Source: Chitinophaga pinensis (GTDB lineage: Bacteria > Bacteroidota > Bacteroidia > Flavobacteriales_D > Crocinitomicaceae). From it: DNA of 7,373 nt. Position numbers and translations under genes: made by a program. The stretch spans positions 1 through 7,373 of the forward strand of contig CAMBRH010000173.1 in the NCBI GenBank assembly GCA_945870115.1, given 5' to 3'. Positions 1 through 6,360 of the stretch are shown piece by piece; positions within the stretch are counted from its first letter, which is position 1; each line of letters opens with the position of its first letter. A model generated the notes under the pieces. It saw only the letters and a list, made by a program, of their open reading frames with translations. It searched no databases and was not told the origin of the DNA.

Positions 1-1
1 T

Positions 2-349
2 CTTTTAGTTACTAGAAAAGATTTTGAAACAACAATTTTCCGTCAAAGAGGTTCAACATATCAAATCACTGAAGATCATTTGATTTCAAATATTTTTGAG
101 ATTAATTTAACGAACAAAACGCGCAAAGATTTAAAAATTGAGTTAAAAACGGATTGTCAAGAATGTAAAATAATTTTGGTTGTTAAAAAATTGAAATTAA
201 AAAAAGAAAAACAATTGAAAGAGCGCTTTATCATTGAAATGCCTTTGCAAGAAATGTTAAAGGGAAGAAAAATTATTCACATCAAAGTTTTTGGAAATGG
301 TGAACAAATCGATGATGTGAAAACAAAATTTATCGGACCAATGCTTTAA
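2..349 (+). CDS. ccoG: CcoG/FixG-type cbb3 oxidase accessory protein, C-terminal part (5' end outside window)
   Basis: The frame is open from the window edge to the TAA at 347-349, giving the last 115 residues. CcoG is a membrane-bound iron-sulfur protein that assists maturation of cytochrome cbb3 oxidase; in studied bacteria it is linked to copper reduction during CuB insertion. The visible part is the periplasmic Ig-like C-terminal domain (FixG_C type). It opens with a segment resembling the family's RKDVEATILRQPG stretch (here RKDFETTIFRQRGSTYQ), has the conserved SNIFEINLTNKT strand, and ends in the family-typical VKTKFIGPM. The transmembrane helices and ferredoxin cysteines lie upstream and cannot be checked. 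A start at the internal TTG at 80 is wrong, because conserved sequence continues upstream of it. The downstream ccoH supports the call. The identification is confident although the gene is partial. Confidence 0.9.
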   Translation, partial: LLVTRKDFETTIFRQRGSTYQITEDHLISNIFEINLTNKTRKDLKIELKTDCQECKIILVVKKLKLKKEKQLKERFIIEMPLQEMLKGRKIIHIKVFGNGEQIDDVKTKFIGPML

Positions 350-351
350 TT

Positions 352-390
352 AGTTATGAATTATGAATTATGAGTTATGAGTTATGAGTT
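352..390. repeat. 7-bp tandem repeat, consensus A(G/A)TTATG
   Basis: Five consecutive 7-bp units (AGTTATG, AATTATG, AATTATG, AGTTATG, AGTTATG) and a partial sixth start 3 bases after the ccoG stop codon. The units differ only by G or A at position 2. Short degenerate arrays of this type occur between genes in Bacteroidota as I recall them; this is recollection, not a search result. No function is evident. They could vary in copy number by replication slippage. Confidence 0.8.
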
Positions 391-397
391 TTTTGTA

Positions 398-418
398 GGC
401 TTGCGATTTATCGCAACC
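398..418. repeat. Small palindrome (hairpin-forming), TTGCGA-TTTA-TCGCAA
   Basis: A perfect 6-bp inverted repeat (401-406 and 411-416) encloses a 4-base TTTA loop. GG at 398-399 and CC at 417-418 extend it across one unpaired C at 400. It is preceded by a T-run and followed by nine A's, so it lacks the downstream T-run of a + strand intrinsic terminator, and the - strand version lacks one too. It could be an intergenic palindromic repeat element, a weak mRNA-stabilising or attenuating hairpin between ccoG and ccoH, or have no role. Confidence 0.6.
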
Positions 419-495
419 AAAAAAAAATGAAAAAAAGAAAATAAAAAAATTAAAAATTAAAATTGGGAATTATGATTTGTCTCTAAATAAAACAA

Positions 496-530
496 GTCTT
501 ATGTCTATTGTCTAACATCTAAAAGTCTAA
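496..530. repeat. Degenerate 7-bp-period repeat of GTCT(A) just upstream of ccoH
   Basis: GTCT or a close variant recurs at 496, 503, 510, 517 (ATCT) and 525, giving steps of 7, 7, 7 and 8 bases. The array ends 3 bases before the ccoH ATG. It shares its period, but not its sequence, with the array at 352-390. The A-rich stretch between the two arrays (about 419-470) contains nothing I can call a gene. Because the array abuts the start codon it would form the ribosome-binding region of ccoH. Confidence 0.55.
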
Positions 531-533
531 AAT

Positions 534-959
534 ATGAACTGGGGAAAAGGAATCGTAATCGCAATGGCAACTTTCATCACATTTATTATTGTGTTGATTG
601 TAATAATTATGTCAAATAAAGTTGATTTAGTATCAGAAGATTATTATCAACGTGAAATCTCGTTTAACGACGATATTAAAGCGAAAAATAATTTTTCAGA
701 AACGGGAAAAAAGTTCAATTTATCTCAAAATGAAAGTCATTTAATTGCGACTTTACCAGAAATTTCTGGCGCAAAAAATTTCAAATTGATTTTATCACGA
801 CCAAACGATAAAAAAGGAGATTTTTCTTATCAAATTGCTGAAACAAAAACCTATTTGATTGAAAAAAATAAACTGCAAAAAGGAGTTTATGATTACCGAT
901 TAGAGTGCGAAGCAGATAACCAAACATTTCTTGAAACAGGACAATATTATTTGAAATGA
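534..959 (+). CDS. ccoH: CcoH/FixH family cbb3 oxidase assembly protein
   Basis: A 141-residue protein with one N-terminal membrane anchor (about residues 7-26) and the rest probably in the periplasm. CcoH proteins bind the CcoN subunit and promote assembly or stability of the cbb3 oxidase. The family signature follows the anchor: DYYQREISFNDDI (residues 36-48) matches the D-Y-Y-x-[KR]-E pattern leading into a charged coiled segment. The C-terminal half is a beta-rich domain ending in GQYYLK. The position directly after ccoG is the usual gene order. The ATG at 534 is chosen because the anchor begins immediately after it. The stop overlaps the next start (ATGA, 956-959), which implies translational coupling. 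A separate promoter in the repeat-filled gap upstream is not evident, so transcription probably reads through from ccoG. Confidence 0.9.
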   Translation: MNWGKGIVIAMATFITFIIVLIVIIMSNKVDLVSEDYYQREISFNDDIKAKNNFSETGKKFNLSQNESHLIATLPEISGAKNFKLILSRPNDKKGDFSYQIAETKTYLIEKNKLQKGVYDYRLECEADNQTFLETGQYYLK

Positions 960-1714
960 TCATTTTTATCACAAGTTTTATATTGGGCTTAACTGCAAAT
1001 TTCCATTGTTTGGGAATGTGTGGACCTTTGGCTTTGGCAATTCCAGTGAATCGTTCAAGTAATTGGACAATTTTATCTGGCGTTTTACAATATAATTTTG
1101 GGAGAATTTTAACTTACTCACTTTTAGGTGCAATCGTCGGAATGATTGGAATCACCATCAAAACCTTCGGAATTTTACAATGGATTAGCATTCTTTCTGG
1201 TGTTTTTATGATTATTTATGCTTGGCGAAAATGGATTTCCTCAAAACTACAAACAACACTTCCCATGTTTGGTATGAACAGATTTGTAAGTTCGGGCTTA
1301 GGAAAAGTTCTTGCATCAAATTCTCCATTCAAAATTGTATTTTTAGGTTCTTTAAACGGCTTACTTCCTTGCGGAATGGTTTATCTGGCTTTATTGAATG
1401 CAATATTGGGTGGAAATTCACTTTCAAGCGCTGGAGCAATGACTTTTTTCGGAATTGGAACGCTTCCAGCCATGGTTTTTGTTGGATTTGCTGCAAATCG
1501 GATTTCTTCTCAATTAAGAACAAAATTCACCAAAATAATTCCGTATTTATTGACAATTGTAGGATTTTTGATTATTTTAAGAGGAATGAATTTAGACATT
1601 CCTTACATGAGTCCAAAAATTTCTCAAAAAGTGAAAAAATCCTGTGAGAACAATCATTTTAACTCTCAAAATTCAAAAGATGAAGTTGAAATGAGTTGCT
1701 GCAAGGTTAAATGA
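956..1714 (+). CDS. TauE/SafE-like (COG2836-type) membrane protein with Cys/His tail, probable cbb3 metal-maturation factor
   Basis: A 252-residue polytopic membrane protein with about six helices. Helix 1 carries the hallmark H17-C18-LGM-C22-GP motif. Helix 4 carries the second hallmark, NGLLPCG with C139. The paired membrane cysteines are typical of the COG2836 / DsbD-like group annotated as 'sulfite exporter TauE/SafE', which commonly accompanies ccoG and ccoH and has been proposed to take part in metal or redox handling for cbb3 oxidase. The sulfite-export label is therefore probably misleading here; a role in copper supply or thiol redox is inference. After the last helix and the typical IPYMSPKI segment, residues 226-252 form a hydrophilic tail with C230, H234, C248 and C249. 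The start overlaps the ccoH stop by 4 bases, giving strong coupling. No terminator follows in the 87-bp gap before hemN. Confidence 0.85.
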   Translation: MIIFITSFILGLTANFHCLGMCGPLALAIPVNRSSNWTILSGVLQYNFGRILTYSLLGAIVGMIGITIKTFGILQWISILSGVFMIIYAWRKWISSKLQTTLPMFGMNRFVSSGLGKVLASNSPFKIVFLGSLNGLLPCGMVYLALLNAILGGNSLSSAGAMTFFGIGTLPAMVFVGFAANRISSQLRTKFTKIIPYLLTIVGFLIILRGMNLDIPYMSPKISQKVKKSCENNHFNSQNSKDEVEMSCCKVK

Positions 1715-1743
1715 GTTTAATTTTTATTAATCATTCTCAAAAC

Positions 1744-1755
1744 TGACATACATCA
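1744..1755. promoter_or_regulatory. Crp/FNR-type operator candidate, TGA-N6-TCA, upstream of hemN
   Basis: TGACATACATCA has the TGA-N6-TCA layout of Crp/FNR-family sites (compare the FNR consensus TTGATNNNNATCAA). Taking 9 bases each side of the centre, 6 of 9 positions are symmetric. Its centre at 1749.5 lies 52 bases before the TTG start of hemN. An oxygen-responsive FNR-like activator is a sensible regulator for hemN and ccoI. The regulator itself is not in the window, so its identity is inference. Confidence 0.55.
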
Positions 1756-1786
1756 TTTTTTCTAGTTCAAACATTAGCGAAATTTG
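1756..1786 (+). promoter_or_regulatory. Weak promoter candidate for hemN-ccoI
   Basis: GAAATTTG at 1779-1786 matches the Bacteroidota -7 element TAnnTTTG with one mismatch. A T-run at 1756-1760 sits where a -33 TTTG element would be expected but lacks the G. A weak core promoter fits one that depends on an activator. If transcription starts 4-5 bases after the -7 element (about 1791), the FNR-like palindrome is centred near -41.5, the class II activation position. Confidence 0.3.
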
Positions 1787-1801
1787 TAGAAAATATCAAT
1801 T

Positions 1802-3148
1802 TTGAATTCTCTCATAAAAAAATACAATGTTCCAGGTCCAAGATATACCTCCTATCCGACCGTTCCTTTTTGGAAAAACGAACAATTATCATCTGACGAA
1901 TGGCTACTTTCTATTCAACGAAATTTAGATTTTTTTCAGACAAATAAAGTCAGTATTTACATACATTTGCCTTTCTGCGAATCTTTATGCACGTTTTGCG
2001 GCTGTCACAAGCGCATTACAAAAAATCATCAAGTCGAAAAACCTTACATCGATTCCTTGATTGAAGAATGGAATTTATACCAAGAAAAATTTGATTTCGA
2101 AATTTCTGAAATCCATTTAGGTGGTGGAACTCCAACTTTTTTTAAAGCATCAGAATTAAAACGATTGATTGAAAATATTACTAAAAACTCAAAACTAAAT
2201 TCGTCAGAAATTGAATTTAGCTTTGAAGCGCACCCAAATAATACGACAAAAGAACATTTGGAAACTTTGTATAATCTTGGTTTTAAAAGATTGAGTTTTG
2301 GAGTTCAAGATTACAATGAAACGGTGCAAAAAGCAATTAACAGAATTCAAAGTATCGAACAAGTAACTGATGTTCATCTACTTGCTAAAAACATTGGTTA
2401 TAAATCAATTTCACATGATTTGGTTTTCGGTTTGCCTAAACAACAAATTGAAGGATTCAAAAAAACGGTTTTAGAAACAATAAATTTAAAGCCTGAACGC
2501 GTTTCCTTATACAGTTATGCGCATGTTCCTTGGATAAAAGGAAATGGTCAACGTGGTTTTGAAGATTCAGATTTGCCAGATAATGAAGAAAAACGTGGCT
2601 TATATGAAATGGCAAAAGATTTATTTTTAGCAGCTGGATACATTGAAATTGGTATGGATCATTTTGCTTTGCCTGAAGATGATTTGGCTGTGGCTTTCAA
2701 AAATAAATCCTTGCATCGAAATTTTATGGGGTATACAACTCAAAAAACAAATTTATTAATCGGATTGGGAGTTTCCTCAATTTCAGATTCTTGGTTTTGT
2801 TTTGCACAAAATAATAAAAGCGTTGAAGAATATCAGGATATCGTTTCAAAAGGAGAAATTCCTGTTTTTAGAGGACATTTATTAAACACAGAAGATTTAA
2901 TATTAAGAAAATGTATCTTAGATTTAATGTGTCATTTTGAAACAACTTTTCCTAAAGATGAAGCTCTTAAAAATCAAATAATTCAAAATTTACAAGAATT
3001 AATTGCTGATAATTTGGTGCAAATTGATGAAAATAAAATCAGTGTTCCAGAAAATGGAATTCCTTTTATTCGCAACATTTGTATGGCTTTTGACACTTAT
3101 TTAGCTACAAATAAAACAGAGAAACAGCTTTTCTCAAAAACTATTTAA
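1802..3148 (+). CDS. hemN: Oxygen-independent coproporphyrinogen III oxidase (radical SAM)
   Basis: This 448-residue enzyme oxidatively decarboxylates coproporphyrinogen III to protoporphyrinogen IX with SAM and a [4Fe-4S] cluster, allowing haem synthesis without oxygen. Near the N-terminus are the family's GPRYTSYPT segment (residues 12-20) and the cluster motif C59-xxx-C63-xx-C66-x-C68, which includes the extra cysteine typical of true HemN. GGGTPT lies at residues 107-112. The C-terminal HemN domain shows GMDHFALPEDDLAVA and HRNFMGYTT, which separates it from the HemW-like paralogues. The length is normal. The start is TTG at 1802: a stop lies in frame at 1787-1789, no ATG falls between, and the conserved NVPGPRYTSYPT begins at residue 9, so no later start works. 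The ccoI ATG follows the stop with no gap, so the two are coupled. An FNR-like site upstream suggests induction at low oxygen. Confidence 0.95.
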   Translation: MNSLIKKYNVPGPRYTSYPTVPFWKNEQLSSDEWLLSIQRNLDFFQTNKVSIYIHLPFCESLCTFCGCHKRITKNHQVEKPYIDSLIEEWNLYQEKFDFEISEIHLGGGTPTFFKASELKRLIENITKNSKLNSSEIEFSFEAHPNNTTKEHLETLYNLGFKRLSFGVQDYNETVQKAINRIQSIEQVTDVHLLAKNIGYKSISHDLVFGLPKQQIEGFKKTVLETINLKPERVSLYSYAHVPWIKGNGQRGFEDSDLPDNEEKRGLYEMAKDLFLAAGYIEIGMDHFALPEDDLAVAFKNKSLHRNFMGYTTQKTNLLIGLGVSSISDSWFCFAQNNKSVEEYQDIVSKGEIPVFRGHLLNTEDLILRKCILDLMCHFETTFPKDEALKNQIIQNLQELIADNLVQIDENKISVPENGIPFIRNICMAFDTYLATNKTEKQLFSKTI

Positions 3149-5530
3149 ATGGAAAAATCATGCTTTCATTGTGGAGATGAAATAGTTTCCAAAGTAATTG
3201 TCAAAGATGAGAAAGATTTTTGTTGTAACGGCTGCGTAACAGTTTATACTTTATTGAAAGACAACAATTTAAACGGCTTTTACAACTTAGAAAAGCAAGC
3301 TGGAAACCGACCAAAAGAAAGTTCTGCTTTTAAATTTGATTTTTTAGATATTGATGAAATTCGCAAAAAATACATTGATTTCGAAGATGAAAATCAAGTG
3401 AAAATTACCCTTTATTTACCCGAAATTCATTGTTCTTCTTGTATTTATTTATTAGAAAACATTCAAAAGATCAATCCAAATATTTTAAATTCTTTTGTCA
3501 ATTTCACAAAAAAAGAAGCAACTTTTACCTTTAATCCAGCTGAACTAAAACTTTCAGAATTAGCTGTTTTACTGGATAAAATCGGATATGAACCAAATTT
3601 TGGGAATAAAAAAACAAGTCTTCAAAAATCAAATCGCTTGTTTTTATACAAATTTGGTGTTGCAGGTTTTGCTTTTGGAAGCATCATGCTTTGGAGTTTT
3701 CCTGAATATTTGGGAATTGAAAATATGAGTCCAAAATTGAGAAACTTTACTTCCTACTTAAGTTTAGTAATTTCTATTCCCGTTTTATTATTCTCTGCAA
3801 AAGATTATTTTGTTTCGGCTTACAAAGCTTTAAAATTTAAAAGCATCAACTTAGATGTTCCAATAACCATCGGTATCATAGCGCTTTACGCACAAAGTTT
3901 ATGGAGTATTTTAAATGATGAAGGTCCAGGTTACATGGATTCTTTTTCTGGATTTATCTTTTTTCTTTTGATAGGAAAATGGTTTCAAAATGTTAGTTAT
4001 CAGTCACTTTCATTTGAAAGAGATTACAAATCCTATTTTCCCGTTGCCATTACAAAAATTGAAGACGGAAACGAAAAAATCGTAGAAATTGATGTTTTAA
4101 ACGAAGGCGATAAATTCAGAGTTAGAAACGAAGAAATTATTCCCTGTGATGCGATTTTATTGTCTGACGAAGCTCAAATTGATTTCAGTTTTGTTTCTGG
4201 AGAATCAAATTTAGTGACCAAGAAAAAAGGTGATTTCATTTACGCAGGAGGAAAATTAAAAGGTCAAATGGTTGATTTTGAAGTAAAAAACAAATCAAAT
4301 CGCAGTCATTTAACCCAACTTTGGAACGAAACAAAATCTACAAAAACGGATGAAAATGGTTTTTCGAAAGCCAAATCTAGACAAGATAAAATGTCTATTT
4401 ACTTTTTAATCATTGTTTTAATCATTTCCTTAGTTGCAGGAATTACGTGGTTTTTCATCGATTCAAGTCAAATTACGCACGTAGTTGTTTCTGTCTTAAT
4501 CGTAACTTGTCCTTGTGCTTTGGCGCTTTCAAGTCCATTTACTTTGGGAAATATCATGCGTTTATTAGGACGAAAAGGTTTGTATTTGAAAAATACGCAA
4601 GTTATTGAATCTTTGAATGAAACAACAGACATCGTTTTTGATAAAACTGGAACTTTAACTACAAATAGTCAACAAATTAATTTTGAATCACTTGATGAAA
4701 ATAATGTAAACTATTTCAATGAAATTTATCACGGAGTTCAATCTTCCACGCATCCTTTATCTTTAGCAATTAAAAAATACATTGAGCAAAATCAGGAAAT
4801 CATTCCACTTGAAATTTTAGATTTTTATGAACAAGCTGGAAAAGGAATTTCACTAAAAGTAAAAAATAAATCAGGTGAAATTTTAAACTTAAAAATTGGT
4901 TCTGCAAACTTTATTGGGGTTTTATCTTCCGAAAATTACGAAGTAAATTCCTACATTTCAGTCAATGACAAATGTATCGGAAGGTTTATTTTTAAATCGC
5001 ACTTTAGAGAAGGTTTGAAAGAAACAATTCACTTATTGAAAAACTACAACTTGCACGTTTTAACTGGAGATCACAACAAAGACAAAGCAAGTTTAGAAGG
5101 AATTTTTCCGAAAAATACACAGATTTTATTTGAACAAAGTCCACAAGATAAGCTAAATTACATTCATAATTTACAAAAAAACAAAGCCAAAGTTTTAATG
5201 ATTGGCGACGGTTTAAACGATTCTGGAGCATTGAAAGAGGCCAGAGTTGGAATTGCAGTTTCTGAAGATTCATTCCGTTTTACTCCATCTTCTGACGCAA
5301 TAATTGATGGGGATAAAATTGTGGAATTGGCAAAACTTTTAAACATTTCAAAAAGATCTAAATTCATTTTAGGAATCTGTCTTGTATTCTCCGTTTCTTA
5401 CAATATTTTCGGACTGAGTTTCGCACTTTCAGGACAATTAACGCCACTTGTTGCGGCGATTTTAATGCCAATAAGTTCGATTACGGTTGTTTTTATTAGT
5501 ACTTTTTTGGTGATGTTGAAGGGGAAGTGA
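3149..5530 (+). CDS. ccoI: CcoI/FixI-type copper-transporting P1B ATPase
   Basis: A 793-residue inner-membrane ATPase of the CopA2-like group that exports Cu(I) for insertion into cytochrome cbb3 oxidase. Domains in order: an N-terminal Cys-rich metal-binding domain typical of FixI (C5-xx-C8, then C25-C26-xx-C29); a heavy-metal-associated domain with H94-C95-SS-C98; membrane helices starting near residue 165; an actuator domain with S350-GES-353 (SGES where TGES is common); the membrane metal site C454-P-C456; the phosphorylated D498 in DKTGT; H535-P536 of the P1B nucleotide-binding domain; T639-GD; and hinge motif GDGLND at 686-691. The final helices carry the conserved YN, G and MPISS residues. 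All catalytic motifs are intact. It follows hemN without a gap. The small subunit gene ccoS, which often follows ccoI, is not here; a convergent gene begins 7 bp later. Confidence 0.95.
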   Translation: MEKSCFHCGDEIVSKVIVKDEKDFCCNGCVTVYTLLKDNNLNGFYNLEKQAGNRPKESSAFKFDFLDIDEIRKKYIDFEDENQVKITLYLPEIHCSSCIYLLENIQKINPNILNSFVNFTKKEATFTFNPAELKLSELAVLLDKIGYEPNFGNKKTSLQKSNRLFLYKFGVAGFAFGSIMLWSFPEYLGIENMSPKLRNFTSYLSLVISIPVLLFSAKDYFVSAYKALKFKSINLDVPITIGIIALYAQSLWSILNDEGPGYMDSFSGFIFFLLIGKWFQNVSYQSLSFERDYKSYFPVAITKIEDGNEKIVEIDVLNEGDKFRVRNEEIIPCDAILLSDEAQIDFSFVSGESNLVTKKKGDFIYAGGKLKGQMVDFEVKNKSNRSHLTQLWNETKSTKTDENGFSKAKSRQDKMSIYFLIIVLIISLVAGITWFFIDSSQITHVVVSVLIVTCPCALALSSPFTLGNIMRLLGRKGLYLKNTQVIESLNETTDIVFDKTGTLTTNSQQINFESLDENNVNYFNEIYHGVQSSTHPLSLAIKKYIEQNQEIIPLEILDFYEQAGKGISLKVKNKSGEILNLKIGSANFIGVLSSENYEVNSYISVNDKCIGRFIFKSHFREGLKETIHLLKNYNLHVLTGDHNKDKASLEGIFPKNTQILFEQSPQDKLNYIHNLQKNKAKVLMIGDGLNDSGALKEARVGIAVSEDSFRFTPSSDAIIDGDKIVELAKLLNISKRSKFILGICLVFSVSYNIFGLSFALSGQLTPLVAAILMPISSITVVFISTFLVMLKGK

Positions 5531-5537
5531 GATTTGT

Positions 5538-5867
5538 TTATTCCCTATTTTGAGCTGTTTTTATGTATTTGAAAAATAGAATTAGAAATTGTAAAACAAT
5601 AGCTGACAACAAACTCATTAAAATTAATCCAAATAAATACATGCCCAGAAACCCAATAATTTTATGAAATCCAAAATATTTCAATAAATCTAAAATTGAA
5701 AATAAAATCTCATGAAAAAAAGACACATTTTTTAAAGATTCGAACTGCAACGGTTCATTCAAATACATTTCAGCTAATGGAGCAGTAATCCAATAAATTA
5801 CAAAATAGAATGGAATAAAAAATAGTGTCTTAAAATATATGCCATCTTTCATTTTTCTAAAATTCAT
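5538..5867 (-). CDS. Small membrane protein of unknown function (three predicted helices)
   Basis: I do not recognise this family. From the ATG at 5867 it encodes 109 residues. A short basic N-terminus (MNFRKMKDG) is followed by a hydrophobic helix containing aromatic residues and a proline, a polar loop (residues about 36-50), an amphipathic segment and two further hydrophobic helices, then a basic tail ending in KTAQNRE. The frame stays open to an ATG at 5930, but that start would overlap the preceding CoA-binding gene by 37 bases. Starting at 5867 leaves a 26-base gap and places the basic residues before the first helix, so I prefer it; an ATG at 5852 is also possible. It probably shares a transcript with the CoA-binding gene. 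Its 3' end faces ccoI 7 bp away. It is probably a real gene because of its length, clear membrane topology and position. Confidence 0.65.
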   Translation of the reverse strand: MNFRKMKDGIYFKTLFFIPFYFVIYWITAPLAEMYLNEPLQFESLKNVSFFHEILFSILDLLKYFGFHKIIGFLGMYLFGLILMSLLSAIVLQFLILFFKYIKTAQNRE

Positions 5868-5893
5868 ATTACAAAATTTTAACTTTCTAAAAA

Positions 5894-6253
5894 TCAATAT
5901 TCCCCCAAAGACAACAAAACCAAAGTACAAGCGATTTCGCTTTCAATTCCGTTTTTTGCTAACAATTCAGAAAATTCTGCATTTTCGGTTCCAGGGTTAA
6001 AAATAACTCTTCTTGGTTTTAAATCAATAATTGGCTGATAATATTGAATTTGATTTGTTGGATTCAAATACAAAGTTACCGTATCAACTTCCCAACTTGG
6101 ATTCCATTCGTTTTCAATTTCTACTTCATTTATTTTTCCTTTTTTTTGACCAAAAGCAATGATCTCAAAATCATGTTTAATCAATTTTTCAACAGCTTTA
6201 AAAGCATATCTTTCAGGATTCGGATTTGCTCCGATGACCAATGTTTTTCTCAT
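5894..6253 (-). CDS. CoA-binding domain protein (YccU-like / COG1832)
   Basis: A 119-residue single-domain cytoplasmic protein with a Rossmann-type CoA-binding fold. The start MRKTLVIGANPNPERYAFKAV is the family's first strand and glycine-rich loop followed by the NPxRYA motif. FNPGTENAEF (middle to late) and IACTLVLLSLGEY at the C-terminus match the family's conserved second half. The length is full for the family. Such proteins bind CoA in homologues, but their cellular role is not established, so none is claimed. The ATG at 6253 is chosen because the conserved first strand begins at residue 3. A strong promoter lies only 4 bases upstream. The gene is divergent from the VOC gene and precedes an unknown membrane protein on the same strand. 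Confidence 0.88.
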   Translation of the reverse strand: MRKTLVIGANPNPERYAFKAVEKLIKHDFEIIAFGQKKGKINEVEIENEWNPSWEVDTVTLYLNPTNQIQYYQPIIDLKPRRVIFNPGTENAEFSELLAKNGIESEIACTLVLLSLGEY

Positions 6254-6257
6254 ATTT

Positions 6258-6288
6258 CAAAAGTACAAAATAAACTTGATTACAAAAA
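6258..6288 (-). promoter_or_regulatory. Bacteroidota -33/-7 promoter for the CoA-binding gene
   Basis: Read on the - strand, TTTTTG (6288-6283) is followed by a 17-base spacer and TACTTTTG (6265-6258), an exact match to TAnnTTTG. Only AAAT separates the -7 element from the ATG at 6253. The expected start of transcription therefore falls at or next to the start codon, which predicts a leaderless or nearly leaderless mRNA. Confidence 0.7.
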
Positions 6289-6335
6289 CTCAAAAAAATA
6301 TTAATTGATAAATTTAATTTCTTTCGTTTTTTTAT

Positions 6336-6343
6336 TAACTTCG
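6336..6343 (+). promoter_or_regulatory. -7 element candidate for the VOC gene
   Basis: TAACTTCG matches TAnnTTTG with one mismatch and lies 17 bases before the ATG at 6361, a usual leader length. I see no clear TTTG -33 element at the expected spacing; the region upstream is T-rich. The call is weak. Confidence 0.35.
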
Positions 6344-6360
6344 ATTAAAATTATAAAACT

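Noticed and set aside
80..349. A stand-alone 89-residue gene starting at TTG 80
   Set aside because: The same frame is open to the window edge and the upstream residues match the CcoG C-terminal domain, so it is the end of ccoG.
427..444. Five-codon ORF (MKKRK) in the A-rich gap
   Set aside because: It arises from a poly-A run and has no supporting feature such as a conserved leader peptide or attenuator.
1222..1647. 141-residue ORF on the + strand
   Set aside because: It lies wholly inside the COG2836-type gene in another frame and its protein has no recognisable features.
956..1714. Annotation as a sulfite exporter
   Set aside because: The family label is broad; the HCxGMCG and LLPCG motifs and the cco neighbours point to oxidase maturation instead.
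5004..5367. Two - strand ORFs opposite ccoI
   Set aside because: They are antisense to the conserved ATP-binding part of ccoI and resemble no family.
5868..5930. Longer start (ATG 5930) for the unknown membrane protein
   Set aside because: It would overlap the CoA-binding gene by 37 bases; the ATG at 5867 fits the spacing and topology better.
6044..6304. 86-residue + strand ORF opposite the CoA-binding gene
   Set aside because: The - strand gene has clear family motifs and a strong promoter; this ORF is its shadow.
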